Below, in pieces: positions 1 through 5,254 of a stretch of DNA of 9,341 bases. Position numbers and translations under genes: made by a program. Each line of letters begins with the position of its first letter. The first letter of the stretch is position 1. The stretch is from the NCBI GenBank assembly GCA_009930125.1, contig RZYZ01000078.1, positions 1 through 9,341 of the forward strand, written 5' to 3'. The notes under the pieces are model-generated. The model worked only from the letters and a program-made list of their open reading frames with translations. It ran no database searches and was not told the origin of the DNA. This DNA comes from Clostridia bacterium (GTDB taxonomy: Bacteria; Bacillota; Clostridia; Clostridiales; Clostridiaceae).

Positions 1-927
1 TCGCCCTTTTAGCTCTTCCGGGTCTACAGTGAAATTACAAAGGTCCCACTTATCCATGGGCATCCATTTGATTTCCTGCTTTAACCACATATTGAGCCTC
101 AATTGTTTGAACAAGGCGAGATCTGCCGGGTCGTCCTTCACTTGGTTATAGTGCTCTCTCACACGATCTATGGAAATGGTATGGCCAAGACTAGGGTTGG
201 CCTTATACCAGTTATTTTCATCTTCAATGTCTGCATCATCATCCAGTCCATAAATGATGGATAGAAAAGTGGGATCCACTCGTTTACCCTCCAGAACATC
301 CTTCGCCTTTTGATGCATCTCCCAGCCATAGCCGGAGAGCTGGTTTCCTGCAGTGGTAAGATATAAAAACAGCGGCTGGGTCCTGGCATCCCCTGAGCCG
401 GTGGTCAGCATCTTGGCAAGGTCCGGATTTGGATAGGTCCAGATTTCATCAAGGATAACGCAGGAGGCATTGATCCCGGATTTTGATTTAACGTCGGAGC
501 TTAGAACCTGATAGAAGCTCCCCGTCTTTGGATAGGTGATTCGCTTGGTGGACCTTACCAAGTTGGTCACCTTTGATAGGGTTGGATTCCCTTCCACAAA
601 GTTCATGCTGGTGTTGAAAATGATGCTGGCCTGCTGCCTATCGCAGGCAGCTACATAGACCTCAGCATTTGGTTCTCCATCTGCAAGAAGCATATAAAGG
701 GCAATGGCTGCCCCAAGTTCTGACTTGCCATTCTTCTTTCCAATTTCCACATAGGCGGTTCTGTACTGGCGAGTCCCATCTTCCCTTAAGGTCCCGAATA
801 GTCGTCTTACCAGGTCTTTCTCCCAGGGAAGTAACTTAAAAGGCTGACCGGCCCATCTGCCCTTGGTCAGCTTCAGCTGTTCTATAAAGTTAATGGCATG
901 ATTTGCATGAGTCTCACTGTATGGCAT
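1..927 (-). CDS. terL: Phage terminase large subunit (N-terminal 309 residues, cut by window edge)
   Basis: This is the ATPase motor of phage DNA packaging; the family also carries a C-terminal nuclease that cuts concatemers, and that part lies off the left edge. The frame is open from an ATG at 927 to base 1. A Walker A-like segment, GKKNGKSE, lies at about residues 63-70, and a Walker B with catalytic Glu, VILDE, at about 157-161, followed by WTYPNPDL. An LTTAG segment at about 190-194 fits the coupling motif after Walker B. This layout fits the Terminase_1 (PF03354) family, usually about 550-600 residues. The start is supported by GGAGGAGG at 932-939, and the small subunit stops 21 bases upstream, so the two are co-transcribed. 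No disruption is visible in the part present. Confidence 0.95.
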   Translation of the reverse strand, partial: MPYSETHANHAINFIEQLKLTKGRWAGQPFKLLPWEKDLVRRLFGTLREDGTRQYRTAYVEIGKKNGKSELGAAIALYMLLADGEPNAEVYVAACDRQQASIIFNTSMNFVEGNPTLSKVTNLVRSTKRITYPKTGSFYQVLSSDVKSKSGINASCVILDEIWTYPNPDLAKMLTTGSGDARTQPLFLYLTTAGNQLSGYGWEMHQKAKDVLEGKRVDPTFLSIIYGLDDDADIEDENNWYKANPSLGHTISIDRVREHYNQVKDDPADLALFKQLRLNMWLKQEIKWMPMDKWDLCNFTVDPEELKGR

Positions 928-948
928 CCGGCCTCCTCCTTTCATTGG

Positions 949-1458
949 TTAGTCATCATCCCGTCGTAAAAGCTCTTCTGCTTTAGGAATGTTTCCAAGA
1001 AGCTCTGCCATGGCATCACCTTCGATGACATTACCGGTGTTGTTAATATTGAGTCTGCTTCTAGCCGATGGGCTAAGCCCAAGCTCTGAACAGAAGTTTC
1101 GCATCTGTTTAAGGTTTTGCTGGGCAATGGACACCTGAGGAATCTGCTGAATGTATCCTGAAGCGGTCTTTAAAATGGATCCGTGCTTTGAGATGAATTC
1201 CTCCGCTTCCTTCCATCTGGCATAGGCTTGGCAGTAACCGGCAAAGGCGGCCATATCCACCTGAGTCAGTAGCCCCATGGTCTCAAGCTCCTTTGACAGC
1301 CTTCTCCATTCCTTCTTGGCATCTGGCTCCAGCCATGACGGGCATTTGGGTGCGGTCTGTTTTGGTTTTGGTTCATTCTTGTTCAGCGGTCTTTTCCCTG
1401 GATTACCTTCTAGCTCCTTAATCGCTGTTGGTTTTGGTGGTCTTCCTCTACCAGCCAT
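949..1458 (-). CDS. terS: Phage terminase small subunit, P27 family
   Basis: The small terminase recognises the packaging site on phage DNA and loads the large subunit. The 169-residue product begins MAGRGRPPKPT, has a basic Pro/Lys-rich N-terminus, then a helical body (KKEWRRLSKELETMGLLTQ, YARWKEAEEF) and the C-terminal segment LGLSPSARSRL. This pattern is characteristic of P27-type terminases (Terminase_4, PF05119). A longer start 27 bases upstream is possible, but the ATG at 1458 has AAGGAGGTGA (1464-1473) at good spacing, which makes it the better choice. It is followed directly by terL. The upstream intergenic stretch carries a 12-bp perfect inverted repeat (1551-1585) that could be a recognition or RNA element. 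Confidence 0.93.
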   Translation of the reverse strand: MAGRGRPPKPTAIKELEGNPGKRPLNKNEPKPKQTAPKCPSWLEPDAKKEWRRLSKELETMGLLTQVDMAAFAGYCQAYARWKEAEEFISKHGSILKTASGYIQQIPQVSIAQQNLKQMRNFCSELGLSPSARSRLNINNTGNVIEGDAMAELLGNIPKAEELLRRDDD

Positions 1459-1550
1459 AACTTTCACCTCCTTCATTTTTGCCAAAGAAAAAGGAACCTT
1501 CGTCTGAAAGTCCCTCTTACGTATTAATTTCTACTGCACATCATTCTTCT

Positions 1551-1585
1551 TATCTGCATAAATTGAACATGGCTTTATGCAGATA
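1551..1585. repeat. Perfect 12-bp inverted repeat upstream of terS
   Basis: The arms TATCTGCATAAA (1551-1562) and TTTATGCAGATA (1574-1585) are exact reverse complements separated by 11 bases. No T-tract follows on the minus strand (AGAAGAATG comes next), so it is not a classical intrinsic terminator. It lies between the zinc-ribbon gene and terS, within the only gap of the terminase end of the window (1459-1587). An RNA hairpin, a processing site, or a packaging-site element bound by the small terminase are all possible. Confidence 0.8.
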
Positions 1586-1587
1586 GC

Positions 1588-1797
1588 TTACTTGCCACGG
1601 ATCCCTTTATAATTAAAGTTCCCTTTTCGAATCTCATCATGATCTGCTTCCACAGCCTTTTTGTATTCTGGGTCTTTGATTTCCTTATCCTTACAGCCCA
1701 TGCAGATGCACTGCTCATTGAACATGGACATGGTTCGCCCACCTTCTAAGCTGCCACCGCAACGATCACAATGTTTCTGACTAAAAAATCTATCCAC
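1588..1797 (-). CDS. Small zinc-ribbon phage protein of unknown function
   Basis: A 69-residue protein beginning MDRFFSQKHCDRCGGSL. The pairs C10-x2-C13 and C32-x2-C35 make a probable four-Cys zinc knuckle or ribbon. The C-terminus is charged and Tyr/Lys-rich. The start codon is GTG (1795-1797); no ATG upstream of the first Cys pair would keep the frame, and a G-rich stretch (1806-1811) stands where the ribosome binding site should be. Similar short zinc-ribbon proteins are common in clostridial prophages, but I know of no assigned function. The start lies 14 bases after the stop of the 62-residue gene, so translation is probably coupled. Nucleic-acid or protein binding is the most one can infer. 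Confidence 0.8.
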   Translation of the reverse strand: MDRFFSQKHCDRCGGSLEGGRTMSMFNEQCICMGCKDKEIKDPEYKKAVEADHDEIRKGNFNYKGIRGK

Positions 1798-1811
1798 CTA
1801 TCCGCACCCCC

Positions 1812-2000
1812 CTATTCTACATCCACGTATTCCATCAACATGGCCAAGGCCTCATCATAGCTTCTTGCTTCAGTTGTAATCCGCTTCACCATTTCGTCGG
1901 CCTTTTCAGGCTCCCCAGCTTCCTTTAGAGTCTTTGATTCAATCCCCATCAAATTGTAGATGTTGCCATTTTCGCCGATCAGTCTGCATTTAGGCTTCAT
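1812..2000 (-). CDS. Hypothetical phage protein, 62 residues
   Basis: The product starts MKPKCRLIGENGN and ends in the acidic helix EALAMLMEYVDVE. It appears to be a short beta segment (CRLIGENGNIYNLMGI) followed by helices (SKTLKEAGEPEKADEMVKRI). I recognise it only as a type of small protein often found in clostridial prophages; no function is assigned. A longer start at 2084 would overlap the upstream gene by 95 bases. The ATG at 2000 overlaps the upstream stop by only 11 bases and has GGTGA in front, so I chose it. Its position suggests translational coupling to the pseudo-amidoligase upstream. Confidence 0.75.
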   Translation of the reverse strand: MKPKCRLIGENGNIYNLMGIESKTLKEAGEPEKADEMVKRITTEARSYDEALAMLMEYVDVE

Positions 2001-2811
2001 CGCTTTCACCAACCGTTCTGAAGGCACCACTGCCTTCCAGGTTCTTGAGAAGTGTCTTTCTGGTTTCCTTATACTCGGGACCATTCATTCCAATGCGAAT
2101 GAACCAGGTTCTAAGAGCATACTTTGGATTATCGTCTTGAGCCTGTCTGAAGGATGCTCGCTTTAATGTTTTGGCATAGCCCGCTATGAGGACACATAGG
2201 TCTTGAAATGCTTTGATTCTTTCTGTATTCAAGTTTGAGCTGAAAAGTTTAAAAGTGAACGTCTGCTCTTCAAAATCAATCTGAAATCCTGGAAACTTGT
2301 TTGTCCCCAGTTCTTCAAGTGCTTCTTTAAGTTCCTCCAAATCCTTAATCTCTGGCTTGTTCAGGTCTTCAGCAACTCCATCGTCCATGAATTCTTCCTC
2401 TGTTTCAAAGGCCATCATAATGAGTCGCTGCTTACTGTAAAGCATGTTGATGATATTCTTCAGGCTATCAGCTGTGTGATCTTCAAAGTTTAGTTTAACT
2501 TCAAGCCCTCCGAGATCTTCCAGGATCCTGTCCGCTCCTTCTCTCTGCGTTAATTCTGGAGCTGATGCATCATCAATCGGTTCCTGAATGTTTTGCTCTT
2601 GATTGACCGTGGGTTCTGATTTCATTTGGGGATTCAGAATCTCTTCCATGGTGATGGTCTCTCCATCTCCCCTGGTGATACCGCCATGCCTGTCAATGGT
2701 GTAGATTTCATTTTCAGTTGTGATTTCATAAGCAAAGCTTGGAACACTCAAGTATTTAGGTTTCACGCCAAAGTGCTCACCCAGTTGTTTGATCATTTCT
2801 TTCCGGTCCAT
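1990..2811 (-). CDS. Amidoligase-related protein without catalytic residues (of the type often named virulence-related protein)
   Basis: A 273-residue protein whose start at ATG 2811 is fixed by GGAGG seven bases upstream; the ATG two codons earlier sits one base from that site. Three blocks align with the amidoligase at 4222-5148. The N-terminal block shares R, K, E-H and G at equal spacing (DRKEMIKQLGEHFG). The middle block shares DHT and YS, 14 residues apart in both. The C-terminal block of 38 residues, from NPK to the Arg after GS-x-A, has 19 identities without gaps, including RTW-x2-RIG. The N-terminal GIEIE strand is absent, the HIHLDG motif reads VKLNFE, and ELRGFNN reads FKLFSSN. I infer an inactive paralogue, perhaps regulatory or a subunit. 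An acidic, low-complexity linker lies at about residues 60-95. A shared promoter-like element precedes it (2830-2873). Confidence 0.85.
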   Translation of the reverse strand: MDRKEMIKQLGEHFGVKPKYLSVPSFAYEITTENEIYTIDRHGGITRGDGETITMEEILNPQMKSEPTVNQEQNIQEPIDDASAPELTQREGADRILEDLGGLEVKLNFEDHTADSLKNIINMLYSKQRLIMMAFETEEEFMDDGVAEDLNKPEIKDLEELKEALEELGTNKFPGFQIDFEEQTFTFKLFSSNLNTERIKAFQDLCVLIAGYAKTLKRASFRQAQDDNPKYALRTWFIRIGMNGPEYKETRKTLLKNLEGSGAFRTVGESDEA

Positions 2812-2829
2812 TTTCATACCTCCTCTAAG

Positions 2830-2873
2830 TTTTGGTACTTACATATATCACTCTAAACACAGGATATAGCAAG
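2830..2873 (-). promoter_or_regulatory. Repeated promoter-like element, copy A
   Basis: The minus strand carries CTTGC, then at fixed distance the core TTTAGAGTGATATATG (2842-2857), then GTACCAAAA. The same arrangement occurs at 3515-3558 and 5183-5226, always just upstream of a ribosome binding site. TTGCTA and GATATA are 17 bases apart, as in a sigma-70-type promoter, but the conserved spacer suggests an extra protein also reads the site. It precedes the pseudo-amidoligase gene. Confidence 0.7.
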
Positions 2874-2894
2874 GTATTTCACCGGCTTTTCAAA

Positions 2895-2949
2895 CAAAAA
2901 TGCACTAACTTATCCGCACTGCTGTAGTGAATGCGGATAATTAAGTGCA
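2895..2949 (-). terminator. Long hairpin followed by T5, possible second terminator
   Basis: Arms 2901-2918 and 2932-2949 are complementary at 16 of 18 positions with a 13-base loop. On the minus strand the hairpin is followed by TTTTTG (2895-2900). It stands directly behind the terminator at 2955-2976 and before promoter-like copy A, so it would insulate the next unit. The long AT-containing stem is atypical for a terminator, so a protein-binding palindrome or small element end cannot be excluded. Confidence 0.55.
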
Positions 2950-2954
2950 CCATC

Positions 2955-2976
2955 TAAAAAAGGGCTTTTTGCCCTT
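2955..2976 (-). terminator. Rho-independent terminator
   Basis: On the minus strand AAGGGC and GCCCTT form a stem around a loop of five A, followed by TTTT. It starts 9 bases beyond the TAA at 2985-2987, which is the natural end of the ochre-interrupted gene upstream. That supports the view that the gene originally extended to 2985. Confidence 0.8.
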
Positions 2977-2984
2977 CTTCAGTT

Positions 2985-3296
2985 TTAAAGTTCAAGACCG
3001 GTGTAACGTGGGTAATCATACCCTTCCGTATTTATCAGGACCTTCTCCCCACTGGTGATATTTACGACTCGGATGCATCTGATTCTACCCTCTTAGTCCA
3101 TTCCACCATCTTCATGTGAGATCCACGGCTGATCTTTTAAAAAGTCCTGGCCAAAATCTCTGAACTCCTCATCCTTTAGAATCACTTCTCTCGTGATGGT
3201 GTATGGCTGACCCTTCTTTCCTTCTTTGACGGCTTGATGGGTGAGTTCTTTAAGCTCTACCAGGTCACACACCTTTCTACCGAATAATGCTTTCAT
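2985..3296 (-). pseudogene. Small conserved phage protein interrupted by an in-frame TAA
   Basis: The intact part (ATG 3296 to TAA 3093-3095) encodes 67 residues starting MKALFGRKVCDLVELKELT and ending EDGGMD. In the same frame, directly after the TAA, 35 more codons run to a second TAA at 2985-2987, with a protein-like sequence (EGRIRCIRVVN, GEKVLIN, EGYDYPRYTGLEL) and no further stop. A terminator follows that second stop at once. I therefore read it as a ~103-residue gene with one nonsense change at codon 68; from memory, relatives continue through this point, but this was not checked. The ATG overlaps the upstream stop (TGATG), and GGAGG lies nine bases upstream. Function unknown. The shortened 67-residue product may still be made. 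Confidence 0.7.
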
Positions 3297-3487
3297 CACT
3301 TACTCCCTCCTATTCTTTTGAAATACCCTGTTTCAAGAAATTCCTCCATTTCACCGGGTGTGTAGATCAGGCATTCATCATCTGCTTCCTAAATAGGTGC
3401 CAGGATAAAATCCCGATCCCATTTTCCAGCGATCTCATAAACCTTACCACTTCTGTTTTCAAACCTGTCTTTCTTCTGAATCATCAT
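3296..3487 (-). pseudogene. Small phage ORF interrupted by an in-frame TAG
   Basis: From an ATG at 3487 with GAGGAGG at 3496-3502, the frame reads MMIQKKDRFENRSGKVYEIA and reaches TAG at codon 33 (3389-3391). It continues for 30 codons (EADDECLIYTPGEMEEFLETGYFKRI) to a TGA at 3296-3298. That TGA overlaps the ATG of the next gene as TGATG, the normal coupling of adjacent phage genes. The good ribosome binding site, the repeated promoter-like element just upstream and the terminal overlap all indicate one former 63-codon gene with a nonsense change. I do not recognise the family. A 32-residue product or readthrough is possible, but TAG ends a neighbouring gene normally. Confidence 0.7.
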
Positions 3488-3514
3488 TCCTTGACCTCCT
3501 CGCATTTTGTTTGC

Positions 3515-3558
3515 TTTTGGTACTACCATATATCACTCTAAAGCTACATAGATGCAAG
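3515..3558 (-). promoter_or_regulatory. Repeated promoter-like element, copy B
   Basis: The core TTTAGAGTGATATATG (3527-3542) is identical to copies A and C. CTTGC lies the same distance upstream (27 bases from core edge to GCAA on the plus strand in all three), and AGTACCAAAA follows, as in copy A. It stands 28 bases before the ATG of the TAG-interrupted ORF. Confidence 0.7.
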
Positions 3559-3593
3559 TCTTATCTTGAGAAATGATGTATTTTTTATAAGGT

Positions 3594-4082
3594 TTACAGA
3601 AAACTCGGTGGGTATTTCTTGATGGCTTTCTCACTGATGGCCAGAGCATCCTCTATAAATGCTTCGTCAAAACCGGCAGCCCTATAACCTTCTTTCACAG
3701 TCTCTAGATAGCTTCTGCTTGGAAGATTGAGATGGATCCTATCCGGAATCTTATCGGTCATGATGTACACCATGGCTGTAATGACCGTTCCATCCTCTAG
3801 GGTTATCTTCACATCTTCCTTTTCATAGAACCTGGGATAACCTTCGTAAAAGTCCAGTGCCTTTTCATCTTCCGGTTCAAGTTCCCAAATCACCACCGGA
3901 ACTTTACCACCACGTTTTTTCTCAATGGTGCAGTAGGCATTTTCCATCTGACCTTTAAATAGTAGACGGTATCCTTTTAGCATCCCTTTGCCATAGACTT
4001 TAGCCTCCTTGCACCTCATGGCCATTTGATCGATATTGAGATTGGACCCATAGGCCACGCCCAGTCTTTTTTCTACTTTCAT
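3594..4082 (-). CDS. Gamma-glutamylcyclotransferase / AIG2-like protein
   Basis: Enzymes of this fold release gamma-glutamyl groups as 5-oxoproline, from small gamma-glutamyl compounds or gamma-glutamylamines. The 162-residue product has the N-terminal substrate-binding motif YGSNLN at residues 11-16 and the likely catalytic Glu at about 80 in FYEGYP, with a typical beta region between (YRLLFKG, VPVVIWELEPEDEKALD). The C-terminal helices (YLETVKEGYRAAGFDEAFI) resemble the longer bacterial form. ATG 4082 has GGAG five bases upstream and is preferred over a GTG two codons earlier. It follows the amidoligase gene after a ~140-base structured gap. Pairing of ligases and cyclotransferases of these families in mobile elements has been described, and it suggests the two make and undo, or mature, gamma-glutamyl links. 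The substrate is unknown. Confidence 0.88.
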   Translation of the reverse strand: MKVEKRLGVAYGSNLNIDQMAMRCKEAKVYGKGMLKGYRLLFKGQMENAYCTIEKKRGGKVPVVIWELEPEDEKALDFYEGYPRFYEKEDVKITLEDGTVITAMVYIMTDKIPDRIHLNLPSRSYLETVKEGYRAAGFDEAFIEDALAISEKAIKKYPPSFL

Positions 4083-4112
4083 TGTCACTCCATCCTTTCT
4101 AACACTTGGCGT

Positions 4113-4216
4113 CTGCCCCCCTAGCTTCGCCTGTGTGGGCTTTTGTTTGAAACGGGGGACCCTTCTACCACCTTAAGAGCGGTTGCCCGCTAGGTGGGTT
4201 TAAAGGCGCCGCCTTT
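4113..4216 (-). other. Structured intergenic region between amidoligase and cyclotransferase genes
   Basis: Three complementary sets lie in succession. AAAGGC/GCCTTT are at 4202-4216. A two-part hairpin with stems CCACCT/AGGTGG and AGCGG/CCGCT is at 4168-4197. A GC-rich pairing of GCCCCCC (4115-4121) with GGGGGAC (4154-4160) encloses GCC/GGC. No T-tract follows, so these are not simple terminators. It may be a structured untranslated RNA or regulatory element; no known riboswitch class is recognised. Confidence 0.5.
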
Positions 4217-4221
4217 TTCAT

Positions 4222-5148
4222 CTATGCGGCTGTACGAAATCTCCAGGCCGCTGATCCGTCCAAGTGCTTGCAAAGGTGCTCTCTGCAGTTCTTGAAGTCG
4301 TCTCCGATAAAGCCGATTCGGTTAAGCCAGGTTCTCATGGAGAACTTTGGATTTTCAATCTGTGGCTTTTTACTGCTGGCACTCTTTTGAATCAATGACT
4401 GGTGATTTATGGCTAGGCTTAGGGCTACGTAGCTCCTGATTTTTCCTGCGTGAAGGTTGGGGTTGTTAAACCCTCTTAGTTCAACCGTTCCACATCCATT
4501 GAAAAAACTATGGAGATTCAAGAAGTTGTATCGGCTATTGTGATAGTGCCTTTCCCTTCTCTCACTGTAGCCCTGGTACCAGATATCTTCAATCTGCTTC
4601 ATGGTGATTGGTTTTTTCTTATTCATTCTCTTAACCAAGCTTTGGTCGATCTTCTTGCAGTAGTGCATTCTTCTTTGCTCTATCTGAAGGGCATCGTATA
4701 AAAGGTCATTTCTTGAGTAGATGATGTTCATGAAGTTTCTAATGGTCCTTGGCGTGTGGTCCCGACCATCCAAATGGATGTGTATCCCAGTGCAGTTTTG
4801 CTGTTCTGAAAAAGCTCCTGCTTTCCTGAGTTTTCGGACCATTTCCTGAAGGTCACCCATGTCCTTATCGTAGGTTAGGATTGGGCTGACCAGTTCCACG
4901 CTGTATTCACTGTTTGCGCTGACTTTTTGTCCGCCCGTTCGCTTTTGGCACTTGATGCTGCCGTCGTACATAATCTTCCAAACCCGTCCATCTCTAGCTG
5001 TGATTTTTATGGTTTTGTAATAGTCGTGAACCTCTTCGATGGATCCGCCTAAATGCTCTGCGACAATCTTAGCCGCTTTTCTTCTTGTGATTCCTGTCAT
5101 TTCAATTTCGATTCCAAAGTTACTTTTTAAGAATTCTTTACTTGCCAT
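4222..5148 (-). CDS. Amidoligase (COOH-NH2 ligase, Amidoligase_2 family)
   Basis: Amidoligases of the glutamine-synthetase-like fold use ATP to join a carboxyl and an amino group, and are predicted to modify peptides or proteins or make small peptides. The 308-residue product shows the family's motifs in order: FGIEIEM at residues 11-17 (metal-binding Glu), EYSVELVSPIL at 81-91, GIHIHLDG at 121-128 (His-x-His), SRYNFLNLHSFF at 205-216 and TVELRGFNN at 221-229. A C-terminal block with RTWLNRIG (272-279) follows and is shared with the protein at 1990-2811. All presumed active-site residues are present, so it is probably functional. The start ATG 5148 has AAGGGG about nine bases upstream and lies 34 bases past the repeated promoter-like element, copy C. 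The cyclotransferase follows. Substrate unknown. Confidence 0.9.
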   Translation of the reverse strand: MASKEFLKSNFGIEIEMTGITRRKAAKIVAEHLGGSIEEVHDYYKTIKITARDGRVWKIMYDGSIKCQKRTGGQKVSANSEYSVELVSPILTYDKDMGDLQEMVRKLRKAGAFSEQQNCTGIHIHLDGRDHTPRTIRNFMNIIYSRNDLLYDALQIEQRRMHYCKKIDQSLVKRMNKKKPITMKQIEDIWYQGYSERRERHYHNSRYNFLNLHSFFNGCGTVELRGFNNPNLHAGKIRSYVALSLAINHQSLIQKSASSKKPQIENPKFSMRTWLNRIGFIGDDFKNCREHLCKHLDGSAAWRFRTAA

Positions 5149-5182
5149 GTGTTCTTGCCCCTTTCTTGTTTAGGTGTGTTTC

Positions 5183-5226
5183 TTTTGTCATGTACATATA
5201 TCACTCTAAACAAGATATATAGCAAG
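5183..5226 (-). promoter_or_regulatory. Repeated promoter-like element, copy C
   Basis: The core TTTAGAGTGATATATG (5195-5210) is identical to the other two copies, with CTTGCTATATATC upstream and GTACATGACAAAA downstream. It fills the gap between the stop of the cytosine methyltransferase reading frame (5255) and the amidoligase gene, and is the obvious candidate to start amidoligase-cyclotransferase transcription. Confidence 0.7.
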
Positions 5227-5254
5227 TCATTTATGAAGAAAAACCACTTTCGAA

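Noticed and set aside
168..389. 73-codon minus-strand frame inside the left part
   Set aside because: It is a shadow of the large terminase, which is open from 927 to the window edge in its own frame.
2001..2084. Longer N-terminus for the 62-residue gene
   Set aside because: It would overlap the pseudo-amidoligase coding region by 95 bases and encode its C-terminus out of frame; the ATG at 2000 gives a normal short overlap.
2985..3487. Stop-codon recoding of two adjacent genes
   Set aside because: One stop is TAG and the other TAA, and both codons end neighbouring genes normally, so nonsense mutation is the simpler reading.
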